From contig NZ_JAFEVL010000003.1 in the NCBI RefSeq assembly GCF_016901135.1, positions 248,001-312,000 of the forward strand: 64,000 nucleotides of DNA. Direction: 5' to 3'. Below the pieces are notes generated by a model, which was not told the DNA's origin, did no database searches, and worked only from the letters and a program-made list of their open reading frames with translations. The position numbers were made by a program, and so were the translations under genes. This DNA comes from Martinezella lusitana (GTDB lineage: Bacteria; Pseudomonadota; Alphaproteobacteria; Rhizobiales; Rhizobiaceae). This document shows, one piece after another, positions 27,247 to 37,024 of this stretch; the first letter of the stretch is position 1; each line of letters opens with the position of its first letter.

Positions 27247-28052
27247 TGTCCTTCTCCCCCGACGATGAGCTTAACGAGATCCTCGAGATTGGTCCTGCCG
27301 ATATCGCGCTCGGCGACCTTGGTGCCCTCGTACATGACGGCGATCCTGTCGCAGACCCTGAAGAGATCCTGCAGGCGATGGGTGATGAGGACGACGGAGA
27401 CGCCCTTGGCCTTGACCCGATTGATCAGGGAAAGGACCGCCTCGACCTCAGCCACGGCCAGAGCCGATGTTGGCTCATCCATGATCAGAACCTGCGGATT
27501 GAAAGAGGCGGCGCGCGCAATCGCGATCGCCTGCCGCTGGCCGCCGGACAGTTTCTCGACCTTGGCCGAAAGGCGCGGAATGCGGATTTCCAAAGCATCC
27601 AACATCTTGCGAGCCTCGACCAACATTCTCTTGCGGTCAAGGAACGGCCCCCTGGTCAGCTCGCGCCCGAGGAAGAGATTGCCGACGACGTCGATATGAT
27701 CACAAAGGCTCAAATCCTGGAAAACCATCTCGATATGGCGGTCGCGAGCGTCCGCCGGACCGGAGAGGCGAACCTCTTCGCCGTTCAATGAAATCGTCCC
27801 CTCATCCGGCAGATAAGTGCCGGAGATAATCTTAGTAAGCGTTGACTTGCCCGCGGCATTGTCGCCCACAAGGCCGAGGCACTCGCCGGGAAAAAGATCA
27901 AGATCAACGCCGCGGAGCGCCTGATGCGAGCCGAAAGTCTTGCGGATACCCCGCAAGGAAACGGCCGGCGTCGGCATCGATCGGCCGGGAGGCTGCGAGG
28001 AGACTTGCGCCTCCCCGGCTCCGGCATGAACAGGCCGGTTCTCTGTGATCAT
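27243..28052 (-). CDS. ABC sugar transporter ATP-binding protein (single domain)
   Basis: 269 residues with only one ATPase domain, as in FrcA, rather than the doubled RbsA form. Walker A is GDNAAGKST, Q-loop VFQDLSLCDH, signature LSGGQRQA, Walker B VLIMDEPTSAL and switch His in VLITHR. About 30 extra N-terminal residues precede the domain. The start overlaps the binding-protein stop (ATGA). Confidence 0.93.
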   Translation of the reverse strand: MITENRPVHAGAGEAQVSSQPPGRSMPTPAVSLRGIRKTFGSHQALRGVDLDLFPGECLGLVGDNAAGKSTLTKIISGTYLPDEGTISLNGEEVRLSGPADARDRHIEMVFQDLSLCDHIDVVGNLFLGRELTRGPFLDRKRMLVEARKMLDALEIRIPRLSAKVEKLSGGQRQAIAIARAASFNPQVLIMDEPTSALAVAEVEAVLSLINRVKAKGVSVVLITHRLQDLFRVCDRIAVMYEGTKVAERDIGRTNLEDLVKLIVGGEGH

Positions 28053-29002
28053 TTGAAAACAGCCCGGTACGGCTCGACATTCTCCTTCGTCACGATCGTG
28101 ATCGGCACCGAGATGCTTTTTTCGACGCTGCCGCCGGACGTCAACTTGGCAAGCGCTTCGACGGCCGCCTTGCCTTCGCCTGCCGGATCCTGTTGAACCA
28201 CGGCAACAACGTAGCCTGCATCGAGGCCAGCGATGGCCTGTGCAGTGAGATCCCAGCCAAATACCTTGATACTATCTTGTTTACTTTGGCTTTGTACGGC
28301 GGCGATTGCTCCAAGAAGAGCCGGTTCGCCGGTTGCATAGATTGCCGTCATGTCGGGATTGCCGGTGATGAGATTTTCGGCAGCGGACAGCGCGTTGTCC
28401 TGGATGTTCTGGCCATCGACAACGCCAACCGTCTCGATCCCATCGCCCTTGATGGCGTCTTCAAAGCCTTTCTGACGAACGTTCTGGATATAGGAGTTTA
28501 GGGCACCGACAATTCCGACCTTTGCCTTGCCGCCCATGTTTTTCTTCACGTAGTCGAGGAAATGGGCGCCGATGTCGGCACCGGCCTTGCCGTTGTCGAC
28601 GCCGATCTGCGATTTCTGTGGGCCTTCCGGCAGGATAGCGTCAATCGCGACGGTCGGAATACCTGCGTCGGAGGCCAGTTTGACGGCCGGCATGATACCG
28701 TTCACGTCGATGGCGACAACGATCAGGCCGTCCACTTTCTGCTGGATATAAGTCTCGATGGCGCTGTTTTGCGCCGCGGCGTCATTGTTGGCGTTGAAGA
28801 TGACGAGCTTGTCGCCCGATGCATCGGCCGCCTTCTGCGCACCTTCGTTGATCTGGTTGAAAAAGAGGGCCTGCTGGTTGATCTGTACCAGCGCATAGGT
28901 CTTGCCCGCGGCGTGAGCAAGCGATGCGCTCATGGCGACACCGGCAAGGGCGGTGAAAGCGAGCGCGGTATTGAACGCCCGACGTCTGATCTGTTTCATC
29001 AT
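28049..29002 (-). CDS. ABC sugar-binding periplasmic protein (RbsB family)
   Basis: 317 residues with a signal peptide (RRRAFNTALAFTALAGVAMSASLAHAA). The type I periplasmic-binding fold shows in YALVQINQQALFFNQINEGAQKAAD, VDGLIVVAIDVNGI and PTVAIDAILPEG. It binds the pentose- or nucleoside-like solute of this importer. It is 36 nt downstream of the LacI gene. Confidence 0.92.
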   Translation of the reverse strand: MMKQIRRRAFNTALAFTALAGVAMSASLAHAAGKTYALVQINQQALFFNQINEGAQKAADASGDKLVIFNANNDAAAQNSAIETYIQQKVDGLIVVAIDVNGIMPAVKLASDAGIPTVAIDAILPEGPQKSQIGVDNGKAGADIGAHFLDYVKKNMGGKAKVGIVGALNSYIQNVRQKGFEDAIKGDGIETVGVVDGQNIQDNALSAAENLITGNPDMTAIYATGEPALLGAIAAVQSQSKQDSIKVFGWDLTAQAIAGLDAGYVVAVVQQDPAGEGKAAVEALAKLTSGGSVEKSISVPITIVTKENVEPYRAVFK

Positions 29003-29038
29003 GTTCTCATCCTCTGGTTTGGTTATCTTTGCTTATTG

Positions 29039-30076
29039 TTACCGTTGCTTATTATCGGTCGACGGCGGTGCAACGGAATTCCGCACGACGATTTCGACTG
29101 GCACGAGTTCCTCGGTGGCGAGCTGTTCGCTCTCTTGCCAGTTTGTTTCTAGAAGAAGGGATAGGGCACGCCGGCCGATGGCACGCACCGGCTGGCGGAT
29201 CGCCGTCAAAGGCGGTGCAAAGAGATGCAAGGGGCTGACATCGTCGAAACCGATGATCGACAGATCATCGGGAATGGAGATGCCGTGTTCACGCAGCACT
29301 TCGATCATGCCGATCGCGATTTCGTCCGAGCTGGCAAAAATGGCCGTCGCAGGCGATCCTTCCTCAAGGAAACGCCGTGCCATCTCCCGACCGCAAGCGA
29401 CCGTATATTCGACGCTGTAGCGCCGGATCGAAAATGCTTCGCCAAACCGCTCCTGCAGACCGCTGCGCAATCCATTGAAGCGGCGCTGCGTACTGATCAT
29501 CGCATCGGGGCCTCCGACAAAAAGCACGTTACGATGCCCGAATTCAGCCAGGTGACGGCCCGCGAGATAACCGCCCTGCAAGTTGTCGCAAAAGAGCTTG
29601 GGCACCATCGCGAGCGGCACGTCCTCGTCGACAACGATGACCTTCCCGGTTCGATTGATGAGTGCCGCCAGTTCGCCGTCGTCTGGATGGTTGGTCACGA
29701 AAACAAGGCCGTCAACATGATTATGCTCAAGCAGCCGAAGATAGGCGACTTCACGCCCAGTACGATTGAGGGTCGCATACAGCGAGACCGCAAGACCCAG
29801 ATCGTTGGCTGCCTCCTCGACGGCGGCAACCATGGTGGCAAAAAAAGGATTCGCGATGTCGGGGACAACGAGCCCAATCGTATCGGAACGGCCACGGCTC
29901 AAACGACGCGCATGAGGGTTGGGCTGATATTTTAGGGCGGAGATCGCTTCGTCGATGCGTTGCTTGGTTGCGGCCGGCAGATCGAGTGAACCATTCAGCA
30001 TGCGCGAGACAGTGGTCACCGATACCCCGGCGGCTTTCGCCACATCTTTCAAACCGGGAGCTCGTTCATGCGCCAT
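29039..30076 (-). CDS. LacI-family transcriptional regulator
   Basis: 345 residues: N-terminal helix-turn-helix and hinge (LKDVAKAAGVSVTTVSRMLNGSLDLPAATKQRIDEAI) and a periplasmic-binding-like effector domain. It is the first gene of the leftward operon through the importer to 24370. Two overlapping CG-centred operators lie 5-36 nt upstream of its start, so it probably represses its own operon. Confidence 0.93.
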   Translation of the reverse strand: MAHERAPGLKDVAKAAGVSVTTVSRMLNGSLDLPAATKQRIDEAISALKYQPNPHARRLSRGRSDTIGLVVPDIANPFFATMVAAVEEAANDLGLAVSLYATLNRTGREVAYLRLLEHNHVDGLVFVTNHPDDGELAALINRTGKVIVVDEDVPLAMVPKLFCDNLQGGYLAGRHLAEFGHRNVLFVGGPDAMISTQRRFNGLRSGLQERFGEAFSIRRYSVEYTVACGREMARRFLEEGSPATAIFASSDEIAIGMIEVLREHGISIPDDLSIIGFDDVSPLHLFAPPLTAIRQPVRAIGRRALSLLLETNWQESEQLATEELVPVEIVVRNSVAPPSTDNKQR

Positions 30077-30080
30077 GGTC

Positions 30081-30112
30081 TTGTAAACCGCTTTAGTAAA
30101 TCGCTTTACTAA
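30081..30112 (-). promoter_or_regulatory. Two overlapping LacI-type operators
   Basis: TTAGTAAATCGCTTTACTAA (30093-30112) is an inverted repeat with perfect 8-bp arms and the central CG usual for LacI-family sites. TTGTAAACCGCTTTAGTAA (30081-30099) is a second, less perfect one sharing one arm. Both are immediately upstream of the LacI gene. Confidence 0.68.
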
Positions 30113-30400
30113 TCCTGTTTGACAATCGTGGATCTGTCAAGCGCCACACTGCGTGTTCATTCATTGCCGAACACCGCGTGTCCGGTCGACCAAGCATTTT
30201 CGGGAAAGCGTGAGCCCATCTGCTCTATCGGTCCAGTCGGAGCCCTGATCCGCGCTGGCGCCGTACCGCAACATCAAGTTGCCGCTCGACGGTTGCAGCA
30301 TAAGTATCCGGCATCCATGTCTGGTGCGAATTTATACAACAGAGCCGTATTTCGCCCTCCCGCAAACGACCCCTGCCTGCATAAAAATCAAGGAACTCAC
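30113..30400. other. Intergenic region between LacI promoter and lipoprotein hydrolase
   Basis: Nothing supported beyond the promoter area of the LacI operon and the 3' flank of the hydrolase gene. The rightward frames here run antisense to the hydrolase. Confidence 0.4.
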
Positions 30401-31540
30401 CTATTGCGGATTGACCACCTTGCTCACCAATTTGAAGGGGCTGGCGACCGTGGCTCCCGCCGTGTCGAAAATGAAGGCGCCGACCTGTCCAGCGGATCTG
30501 CGGTTGGCCGGCTCATCGAGCGATGCCAGTTGCGGATAAAGTTTGGCAAGGCTCACAAAACGATCATGGCCAAGCCCATCGGACCCTTTGACAGAAGTGA
30601 TGTCAATGACCTTAACTCCGAACTTAACTGCCGCTTCCCTGATTTGCGGATCATCGATATCCAGACGACCTACCCTCGGATGGTTGGCATCAAGAAAGCT
30701 GGACGCGGCAAGCGCACGGTCGTCTTTCGAAACAAGCAGGGTTAGCGGTATTTTCAGTTTGCCAATCACGTCCATCTGCCTGCGAAAGACGTCGGCATCG
30801 ATGTCAGGTGCGGCAAGCACGATGCGCAGCTTCGACAGGACATCGTCCCGGCCTTCGAGCTTGAGCTGCCGCACGGTTTCCATGATCAAAAATCCACCCA
30901 TGCTGTGCCCAAACAGGATGATATCCCCGCTGTTTCGATCAGCCGAGACCGAGACCAGAAGCGAGGCGAGATAATCTCGGGAATAGAGTACGGATTCGCG
31001 ATCGGCGATGTAGCCCGTCAATGCCCCTTGCGACGGCCATGCGAATAGAACCGGAACCACGTCCATCTTTGCGTCGGCTGCCATTTGCGCCAACCGGAAG
31101 AGCGATTCCTGAAATGTATAGTTATAGCCATGGACAAATATGGCGACGGGCCGGTGCGTCATCTTTTGGGCGGCCACATCCTTGTCAAAGACCGGTGCCG
31201 TCAGTGCGCCTTGAGAGGTGACAACGAAATCGGTTTTTGCATTCGGCGCACCCTTTGGCCATTCGATCGTCGAAGCCTTGTGATCCGGCGGGATCGATAT
31301 CGTATATTTGGCGTAGTTCAGATCATCAGCGCGTCCCACTGAAAATCCGTTGTCGTTTCCCTTGTCCTTTGTCCGGGTCGTCGCTGCGTAGAGCGTAACT
31401 TCTTGTGTACTGGCGTTCTTTGCCGAGACGACCTTGAGAACCTCAGGCCCCGGACGTCCGGCGCATGCACCGAGGATGAGAAGGATGCCAAATGGGAAAA
31501 GCAAATGTGGGAAACGGTGGAAGGAGGCGAGAAACTGCAT
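30401..31540 (-). CDS. Alpha/beta hydrolase of DUF900 family, lipoprotein
   Basis: 379 residues from the ATG at 31540, which gives a lipoprotein signal (LLFPFGILLILGACAG, lipobox Cys in LGAC). The DUF900 hydrolase pattern follows: IFVHGYNYTFQESLFR, VLFAWPSQG and nucleophile elbow LFGHSMGG, with ITSVKGSDGLGHDRF supplying the likely His. The upstream extension to 31708 has no ribosome site. Substrate unknown; it faces the periplasm or membrane surface. Confidence 0.84.
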   Translation of the reverse strand: MQFLASFHRFPHLLFPFGILLILGACAGRPGPEVLKVVSAKNASTQEVTLYAATTRTKDKGNDNGFSVGRADDLNYAKYTISIPPDHKASTIEWPKGAPNAKTDFVVTSQGALTAPVFDKDVAAQKMTHRPVAIFVHGYNYTFQESLFRLAQMAADAKMDVVPVLFAWPSQGALTGYIADRESVLYSRDYLASLLVSVSADRNSGDIILFGHSMGGFLIMETVRQLKLEGRDDVLSKLRIVLAAPDIDADVFRRQMDVIGKLKIPLTLLVSKDDRALAASSFLDANHPRVGRLDIDDPQIREAAVKFGVKVIDITSVKGSDGLGHDRFVSLAKLYPQLASLDEPANRRSAGQVGAFIFDTAGATVASPFKLVSKVVNPQ

Positions 31541-31717
31541 TGTGCTGAAATCCGATAAAATGATTATTTTCGTGGATTGTACCGATGTCGGCTGCTCAAC
31601 AGCCTTGCCGACACCGTTCTCGCTTAGCTTCAGCCTCCCATGTCGCCTGCTTGGATCATATCCAGTGCCGATGACGCGAGTTGGCGCTCTTCCCCTGATA
31701 GGCGACATGAAATTGCC

Positions 31718-31748
31718 AGCGCACCGCCGTCCGGACCGGCGGTGCGCT
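31718..31748 (-). terminator. Hairpin after the TriABC-like operon
   Basis: AGCGCACCGCCG pairs perfectly with CGGCGGTGCGCT around a 7-nt loop, 8 nt beyond the RND stop. There is no U-run, so it may act as a decay barrier or a weak terminator. Confidence 0.55.
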
Positions 31749-31756
31749 ATGCTTCG

Positions 31757-34700
31757 TCAAGTCTGCGGCACGCCTTCACCCACATCGCGTGACGGGCGCT
31801 TGATCCTGAACCACGCGACATAGAGCGCCGGCAGGAAGAGCAGCGTCAGGACGGTGCCGACCACGATGCCGCCCATCATGGCGTAGGCCATCGGTCCCCA
31901 GAACACCTCCCTCGATATCGGGATCAGCGCGAGCGTGGCGGCCGCTGCGGTCAAAAGGATCGGCCGCATTCGGTGCTCGGTCGCCTCGACCACGGCTTGC
32001 CAGGGAGGCACGCCACTCTCTCTTAGATGCTCGATCTGCACGATCAGGATGACCGAGTTGCGGATCAGAATGCCGATCAGCGCGAGAATACCAAGGATCG
32101 CCACGAACCCCATGGGCGCGTTACTCGACAGTAGCGCGATGACGACGCCGATCAGTGCCAGCGGGGCAACGGCGAAGACCAGAAACAGGCGGTGGAAGCT
32201 CTGAAGCTGGATCATCAGGATCGTCGCCATGGCGAACAGCATCATCGGCGCCACCGCGGCGATCGGGCCTTGCGCCTTGCCGCTTTCCTCGACGGCGCCG
32301 CCCACGACGACCGAGTAGCCGACAGGGAGTGTCTTTTCGAACTCCGCCACCTTCGGCTCCAGCTGCGTGACGACCGTTGCGGGCTGGATCGCGCCGACGA
32401 CGCCGGCCTTGATCGTGATCGTGGGCACCCTGTCACGCCGCCAGACAACCGGCTGCTCGAGCTCGTAGCGGAATGTCGCGACCGCTGACAGCGGCACCGA
32501 TTTGCCATTGGAGCCAGGCAATTGCAGGTTCTGCAGCGTGTCGATCGATCCGCGTTCCGATCCCTGGGCACGGCCGATCACATCGATGAGATAGATGTCG
32601 TCACGGACTTGCGTGGTGCTGGAGCCCTCGACAATACCGTTGAGTGCCGTTGAGATATCCTCTGACGTCACCCCCAGCTGCCGCGCCTTGTCCTGAAGAA
32701 CATCGACCTTCACGACACGTGCGGGCTCATTCCAATCAAAGGTCAGGGCCGCGAGAGAGGGGTTCGTGCTGACGATGCCCGCAAGCTTCTGCGCAAGATC
32801 GCGGACGGTCTGAATGTCCGGGCCACTCACTCTGTACTGCACGGGCTTGCCGACCGGCGGGCCGATATCGAGAAGCTTTACGAATGCGTCCGTTCCGGGG
32901 AAGGTCTTGTTGAGATAGGCCTGAAGATCGGCCCGAACCTTGTCACGGACGTCCAGCCCCTTGGTGACGATGACCGTCTGGCCGAAGCTAACGTCGGCGG
33001 GCTGAACATCGAACGACAACAGGAAGCGCGGAGCGCCCTGGCCGACATAAGTGGACCAATGGTCGATCGACTGATTTCCGACCAGCATGTCCTTTTCGAA
33101 CTGCGCCATCTGGCGGTTCGTCTCGCCGATCGAGCTGTTTTGCGGCAGATTCCAGTCGACTACGAGTTCCGGCCGGTCGGAAGACGGAAAGAACTGCTGC
33201 TGGACGAAGCCCATTCCGGCGACGGAAAGCCCAAAAGCGGCAACCGTAATGATGATCGTGACGTAGCGGAAGCGCATGGCGAGATCGAGCGCGGCCGCAA
33301 AGATCGACGCGAACCTGCCCTTCTTCTCGTGATGCTGCTTCATCGTGTTCGGCAGGATGCTGACGCCGAGCAGCGGCGTGAACAGGACCGCCACAATCCA
33401 GGAGACAAGAAGAGAAACCGCGATGACGACGAATAGCGTGAACGTGAATTCGCCGGCGGCGCTGTCGTTAAGGCCGATCGGAATGAAGCCTGCGACCGTG
33501 ACCAGGGTGCCGGTCAGCATCGGAAAGGCGGTGGAAGTGTAGACGTAAGTGGCTGCCTTGCGCAGGTCGTCTCCCAATTCCAGCCGCGCCACCATCATTT
33601 CCACCGCGATCATCGCATCGTCGACGAGAAGGCCAAGCGCGATGATAAGCGCGCCCAAGGAGATGCGCTGCAGCGATATTCCCGAATAGGCCATGACCAG
33701 GAAGGTAATCGCCAACACCAGCGGGATCGAGATCGCCACCACGAGACCGGCGCGAAGCCCGAGGCTGATAAAGCTGATGGCGAGAACGATGACGATCGCT
33801 TCGAACAGTGCGCGCGTGAAGCCCGATACCGCCTCATCGACCACGGCCGGCTGATCGGACACTTGATGAACGTCGACGCCGATGGGCAAATCGCCGACGA
33901 TGACGCCCATCTCCTTTTCGAGAGCCTTGCCGAACTCCAGCAGGTTCGATCCGTCCTTCATGCCGATCGCCAGACCGATTGCCGGCTGGCCGTTGAAACG
34001 GAAGAGCGAAGACGGCGGATCGACATAGCCGCGTTTGATCGTCGCAATATCCGTCAGCGGGAAGAAGCGATCGTTGACGCGAAGGTTGATGGCGCGCAGG
34101 CTCTCCTCGGACGTAAACTGCCCTCCGACGCGCAAAGCGATGCGCTCGGGGCCAGCTTCCACAAAGCCCGACGCCGTCACTGCGTTCTGCGCTTGCAACG
34201 TCGCAATCACGGCTTGTCGATCGATGCCGAGAGCTGCGATCTTGCGGGTCGAGAATTCCAGGTAGATTGCCTCGTCCTGAGCGCCAATGACGTCGACTTT
34301 TCCGACATTAGGTACAGTCAGGATCTTCGAACGGGCGTCCTCGACCCGGTCGCGCAGCTGCCGCTGCGAAAGGCCGTCGCTGGTGAAGGCGAAGATGTTG
34401 CCGAAGACGTCACCGAACCGGTCGTTGAAGAACGGGCCGACGACGCCGGACGGGAAGTCGCCCTTGATGTCGGCGATCATGTTGCGGATGCGCACCCAGG
34501 TTCCGGAGACGTCCTTCGCTTTCGTTGTTGCCAGGAGGTCGACAAAGACAATCGTCTGTCCGGCGGTCGTGATACTGCGCGTCACATCGAGCGACGGCAG
34601 TTCCTGGAGCTTCTTTTCGATGCGATCGGTGACCTGTTTCGTCACATCCTCGGCGGATGCACCCGGCCATTGGGCCTGGATGACCATCGTCTTGATCGTG

Positions 34701-34828
34701 AAATTCGGATCTTCCTCGCGTCCCAGGCTGACGTAGGAGAAGACCCCGGCGATGATGAAGACGATCATGAAGTACCAGACGAGGGAGCGATGCTCGAGCG
34801 CCCAGTCGGAAAGGTTAAACGTCTTCAA
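31757..34828 (-). CDS. RND efflux permease (TriC/VmeI-like)
   Basis: 1023 residues. It begins with NLSDWALEHRSLVWYFMIVFIIAGVFSYVSLGREEDPNF, typical of the group that works with two adaptors. The proton-relay pair is in GLLVDDAMIAVEMM (about residue 400). The start overlaps the second adaptor gene by 4 nt. The closest functional model is TriABC of Pseudomonas, where both adaptors are required. No outer-membrane channel gene is present. Confidence 0.92.
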   Translation of the reverse strand: MKTFNLSDWALEHRSLVWYFMIVFIIAGVFSYVSLGREEDPNFTIKTMVIQAQWPGASAEDVTKQVTDRIEKKLQELPSLDVTRSITTAGQTIVFVDLLATTKAKDVSGTWVRIRNMIADIKGDFPSGVVGPFFNDRFGDVFGNIFAFTSDGLSQRQLRDRVEDARSKILTVPNVGKVDVIGAQDEAIYLEFSTRKIAALGIDRQAVIATLQAQNAVTASGFVEAGPERIALRVGGQFTSEESLRAINLRVNDRFFPLTDIATIKRGYVDPPSSLFRFNGQPAIGLAIGMKDGSNLLEFGKALEKEMGVIVGDLPIGVDVHQVSDQPAVVDEAVSGFTRALFEAIVIVLAISFISLGLRAGLVVAISIPLVLAITFLVMAYSGISLQRISLGALIIALGLLVDDAMIAVEMMVARLELGDDLRKAATYVYTSTAFPMLTGTLVTVAGFIPIGLNDSAAGEFTFTLFVVIAVSLLVSWIVAVLFTPLLGVSILPNTMKQHHEKKGRFASIFAAALDLAMRFRYVTIIITVAAFGLSVAGMGFVQQQFFPSSDRPELVVDWNLPQNSSIGETNRQMAQFEKDMLVGNQSIDHWSTYVGQGAPRFLLSFDVQPADVSFGQTVIVTKGLDVRDKVRADLQAYLNKTFPGTDAFVKLLDIGPPVGKPVQYRVSGPDIQTVRDLAQKLAGIVSTNPSLAALTFDWNEPARVVKVDVLQDKARQLGVTSEDISTALNGIVEGSSTTQVRDDIYLIDVIGRAQGSERGSIDTLQNLQLPGSNGKSVPLSAVATFRYELEQPVVWRRDRVPTITIKAGVVGAIQPATVVTQLEPKVAEFEKTLPVGYSVVVGGAVEESGKAQGPIAAVAPMMLFAMATILMIQLQSFHRLFLVFAVAPLALIGVVIALLSSNAPMGFVAILGILALIGILIRNSVILIVQIEHLRESGVPPWQAVVEATEHRMRPILLTAAAATLALIPISREVFWGPMAYAMMGGIVVGTVLTLLFLPALYVAWFRIKRPSRDVGEGVPQT

Positions 34829-35907
34829 GGGGTCGTCTCCTGATTAATTCTGACTTGCTGGCCTTCGGAGAGGTGATTGACACCGGCTATCGCGATGCGG
34901 TCGCCGGGCTTCAGCCCCGACAGAACGGTGACCGGGCTTTCGTCGCCATCCGGTTTTGCGATTTCCACCGGGCGCAGCGAAACCGTTTTTTTCTCCGGAT
35001 CGACGACCCAGACGTTTGCTTTGCCATCTTTCTGCAGAATTGCCGGCGGCGGGACGGAGATTGTCGGCGAGGCATCGGTCGTTGCCGCGACGGTGACGAT
35101 CGAGCCGAGCCGGAAGGCCGACGGCGGATTGTTCAGACCGATCTTGATACGCTGCGTGCGGGTTGCCGCCTCGGCTTCCGGAGCTATTTCGCGAACCGTG
35201 CCGCTGGCGCGAATGGTGGTGTCGAGCTGAAGGGCGATCTCGAACGGCGAGCCCATCTTCAGGCCCTGCATGTCGGCTTCCGGAATATCCACGACCACGT
35301 CGCGGAGGTCCGGTTGGGCGACCGTCAGAACGGTATCGCCCGCGGACACCACCTGTCCGACTTCCGCCGATGTCGCCGTGACGACACCGTCGAACTCGGC
35401 TTTCAACTGTGCATATCCAAGCTGTTCTTCCACCTTTGCAAGATTGGCCTGCGCCTTGGCAACGGCGGCGCTGGCGGTTTTCTCTGCCTGCTGTGCGCTC
35501 TCGAGAGCTGCCTCGCTGCCGGATTTGGCGTCCGCAAGCGCCTGCTGCCGTTGCGCGGTCGTAGAGGCGTTGGCCAATTGCGCCTGGCTGTTCGAAAGAT
35601 CGGCCTGCGCGCTGCGGACCGCAAGCTGGAGGGACAATGGGTCGATGGCGGCGACGACTTGTCCCTTGGTGACGACGTCTCCAACCCCGACGTCTCTGGC
35701 AATGAGGCGGCCGAGTACCCGGAAGCCGAGATCGGTTTGAATGCGGGGCTGTACGACGCCTGCCAGCTTTAGAGTGACGGCCGCCTGCGGCTGTACCAAG
35801 ACCGACAGCAATGGGCGGATTTTCTCCGGTGGAGCATCGGATTTTTGCTCGCAGGCAGCAAGGGCGACGGCTATTGCGGAGATCGCGATGATCGAGCGTC
35901 TATTCAT
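34825..35907 (-). CDS. RND periplasmic adaptor, second of pair (lipoprotein)
   Basis: 360 residues from the ATG at 35907, which overlaps the stop of the first adaptor by 1 nt (TAATG). The signal MNRRSIIAISAIAVALAAC ends in a lipobox Cys. Domains are a split lipoyl-like unit (VLGRLIARDVGVGDVVTKGQ, KAEFDGVVTATSAEVGQVV) around an Ala/Gln-rich helical hairpin, then barrel and membrane-proximal parts. An upstream in-frame extension reads through the first adaptor gene and is rejected. Confidence 0.9.
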   Translation of the reverse strand: MNRRSIIAISAIAVALAACEQKSDAPPEKIRPLLSVLVQPQAAVTLKLAGVVQPRIQTDLGFRVLGRLIARDVGVGDVVTKGQVVAAIDPLSLQLAVRSAQADLSNSQAQLANASTTAQRQQALADAKSGSEAALESAQQAEKTASAAVAKAQANLAKVEEQLGYAQLKAEFDGVVTATSAEVGQVVSAGDTVLTVAQPDLRDVVVDIPEADMQGLKMGSPFEIALQLDTTIRASGTVREIAPEAEAATRTQRIKIGLNNPPSAFRLGSIVTVAATTDASPTISVPPPAILQKDGKANVWVVDPEKKTVSLRPVEIAKPDGDESPVTVLSGLKPGDRIAIAGVNHLSEGQQVRINQETTP

Positions 35908-36983
35908 TATTTCGTCTCCGGTGTGGCCGATACCTGCTGCCCGGGCCGGAGGAACTTGCCTCCTTCGACGACGACCAGATCCTTCGGCTCCAGGCCGCTG
36001 CTGACGGCGAACTTGCCCGTTTGATACTCGGCGACATCGATCTTCTTCATCGAGACCGTCTGCTTGGAGGGATCGACAACCCAGACGGCAGGCTTGCCGC
36101 CGCTCGAGGTCATTGCGCTCCATGGCAGCAGGATTGCCGGGCGTGGCTGCGCCGTGAATGTGCCGACGACCACGGCACCGAGCGGCATGCCGTCGCCGCT
36201 TTTATCGAGGCCCACTTTCACGCGGATCGTGCCCGTGGCGGAATCGATTGTGGGAGACACCTCGCGAACGGGCACCGATATCCGTTTTGCGGGGCTGGAC
36301 AGAAGGCTTACCTGAACATCCGCTTTCGACTTTTGAAGGAACAGCGATTCGAATACATTAAAGACCGCGTCACGCGGTCCGTCATGGGCAAGCGTAAACA
36401 CCGACTGGGCGGCTTGTGCCACCTGCCCGACCTCCGCATTGCGTGCCGTAATCACACCGTCGGCATCTGCCCGCAACTCCGTGAACGAAAGCGCATCCTT
36501 GGCGGTGCCGAGCTGAGCCTGCGCCGCGTCGAGCGTGCCTTGCGCGGTCAGAAGCGCTTCCTGCGCCGCGTCATAGCTGGCGCGGGTTGTCACTTGATTT
36601 GCGAAAAGACTTTTCTGGCGATCCGAGGCAAGTTTGGCCTGCATCAGCTGGGCTTCGGCCGAATGGAGGCTCGCCGTTGCGACATCGACATCCGCTTCCT
36701 GCTCCTGAGGATCGATCTTCGCCAGAACCTGACCGGCCTTGACCTCGGAGCCGACGTCCACCGATCGCTCAATGATCCGGCCGCTGACGCGGAAAGACAA
36801 TTCCGATTGAATCCGCGCCCTGACCTCGCCGGTCACTGCCGTATTGGAGGCATAGCTGGAGAGCTCGGCGCTCACGGTGCGCACTTCCCGACTGGCAGCG
36901 GACTGATCACCGCTTTTTTCGCTACATGACGAAAGAATGGCTGCCGACGTCGCCAGCCAGATTAGATTTCTGGAAATTCCCAT
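35907..36983 (-). CDS. RND periplasmic adaptor, first of pair (lipoprotein)
   Basis: 358 residues from ATG 36983 (a GTG at 37010 is the alternative). MGISRNLIWLATSAAILSSC is a lipoprotein signal. The same adaptor architecture follows: ISGRIIERSVDVGSEVKAGQ-like lipoyl half, hairpin, LRADADGVITARNAEVGQVA half. It is the first gene of a three-gene leftward operon divergent from the TetR gene and under the operator at 37034-37053. Confidence 0.9.
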   Translation of the reverse strand: MGISRNLIWLATSAAILSSCSEKSGDQSAASREVRTVSAELSSYASNTAVTGEVRARIQSELSFRVSGRIIERSVDVGSEVKAGQVLAKIDPQEQEADVDVATASLHSAEAQLMQAKLASDRQKSLFANQVTTRASYDAAQEALLTAQGTLDAAQAQLGTAKDALSFTELRADADGVITARNAEVGQVAQAAQSVFTLAHDGPRDAVFNVFESLFLQKSKADVQVSLLSSPAKRISVPVREVSPTIDSATGTIRVKVGLDKSGDGMPLGAVVVGTFTAQPRPAILLPWSAMTSSGGKPAVWVVDPSKQTVSMKKIDVAEYQTGKFAVSSGLEPKDLVVVEGGKFLRPGQQVSATPETK

Positions 36984-37024
36984 GAAGGCCCCGATCGAAC
37001 ACCGAACCACTTTGCGTTTTCGGA

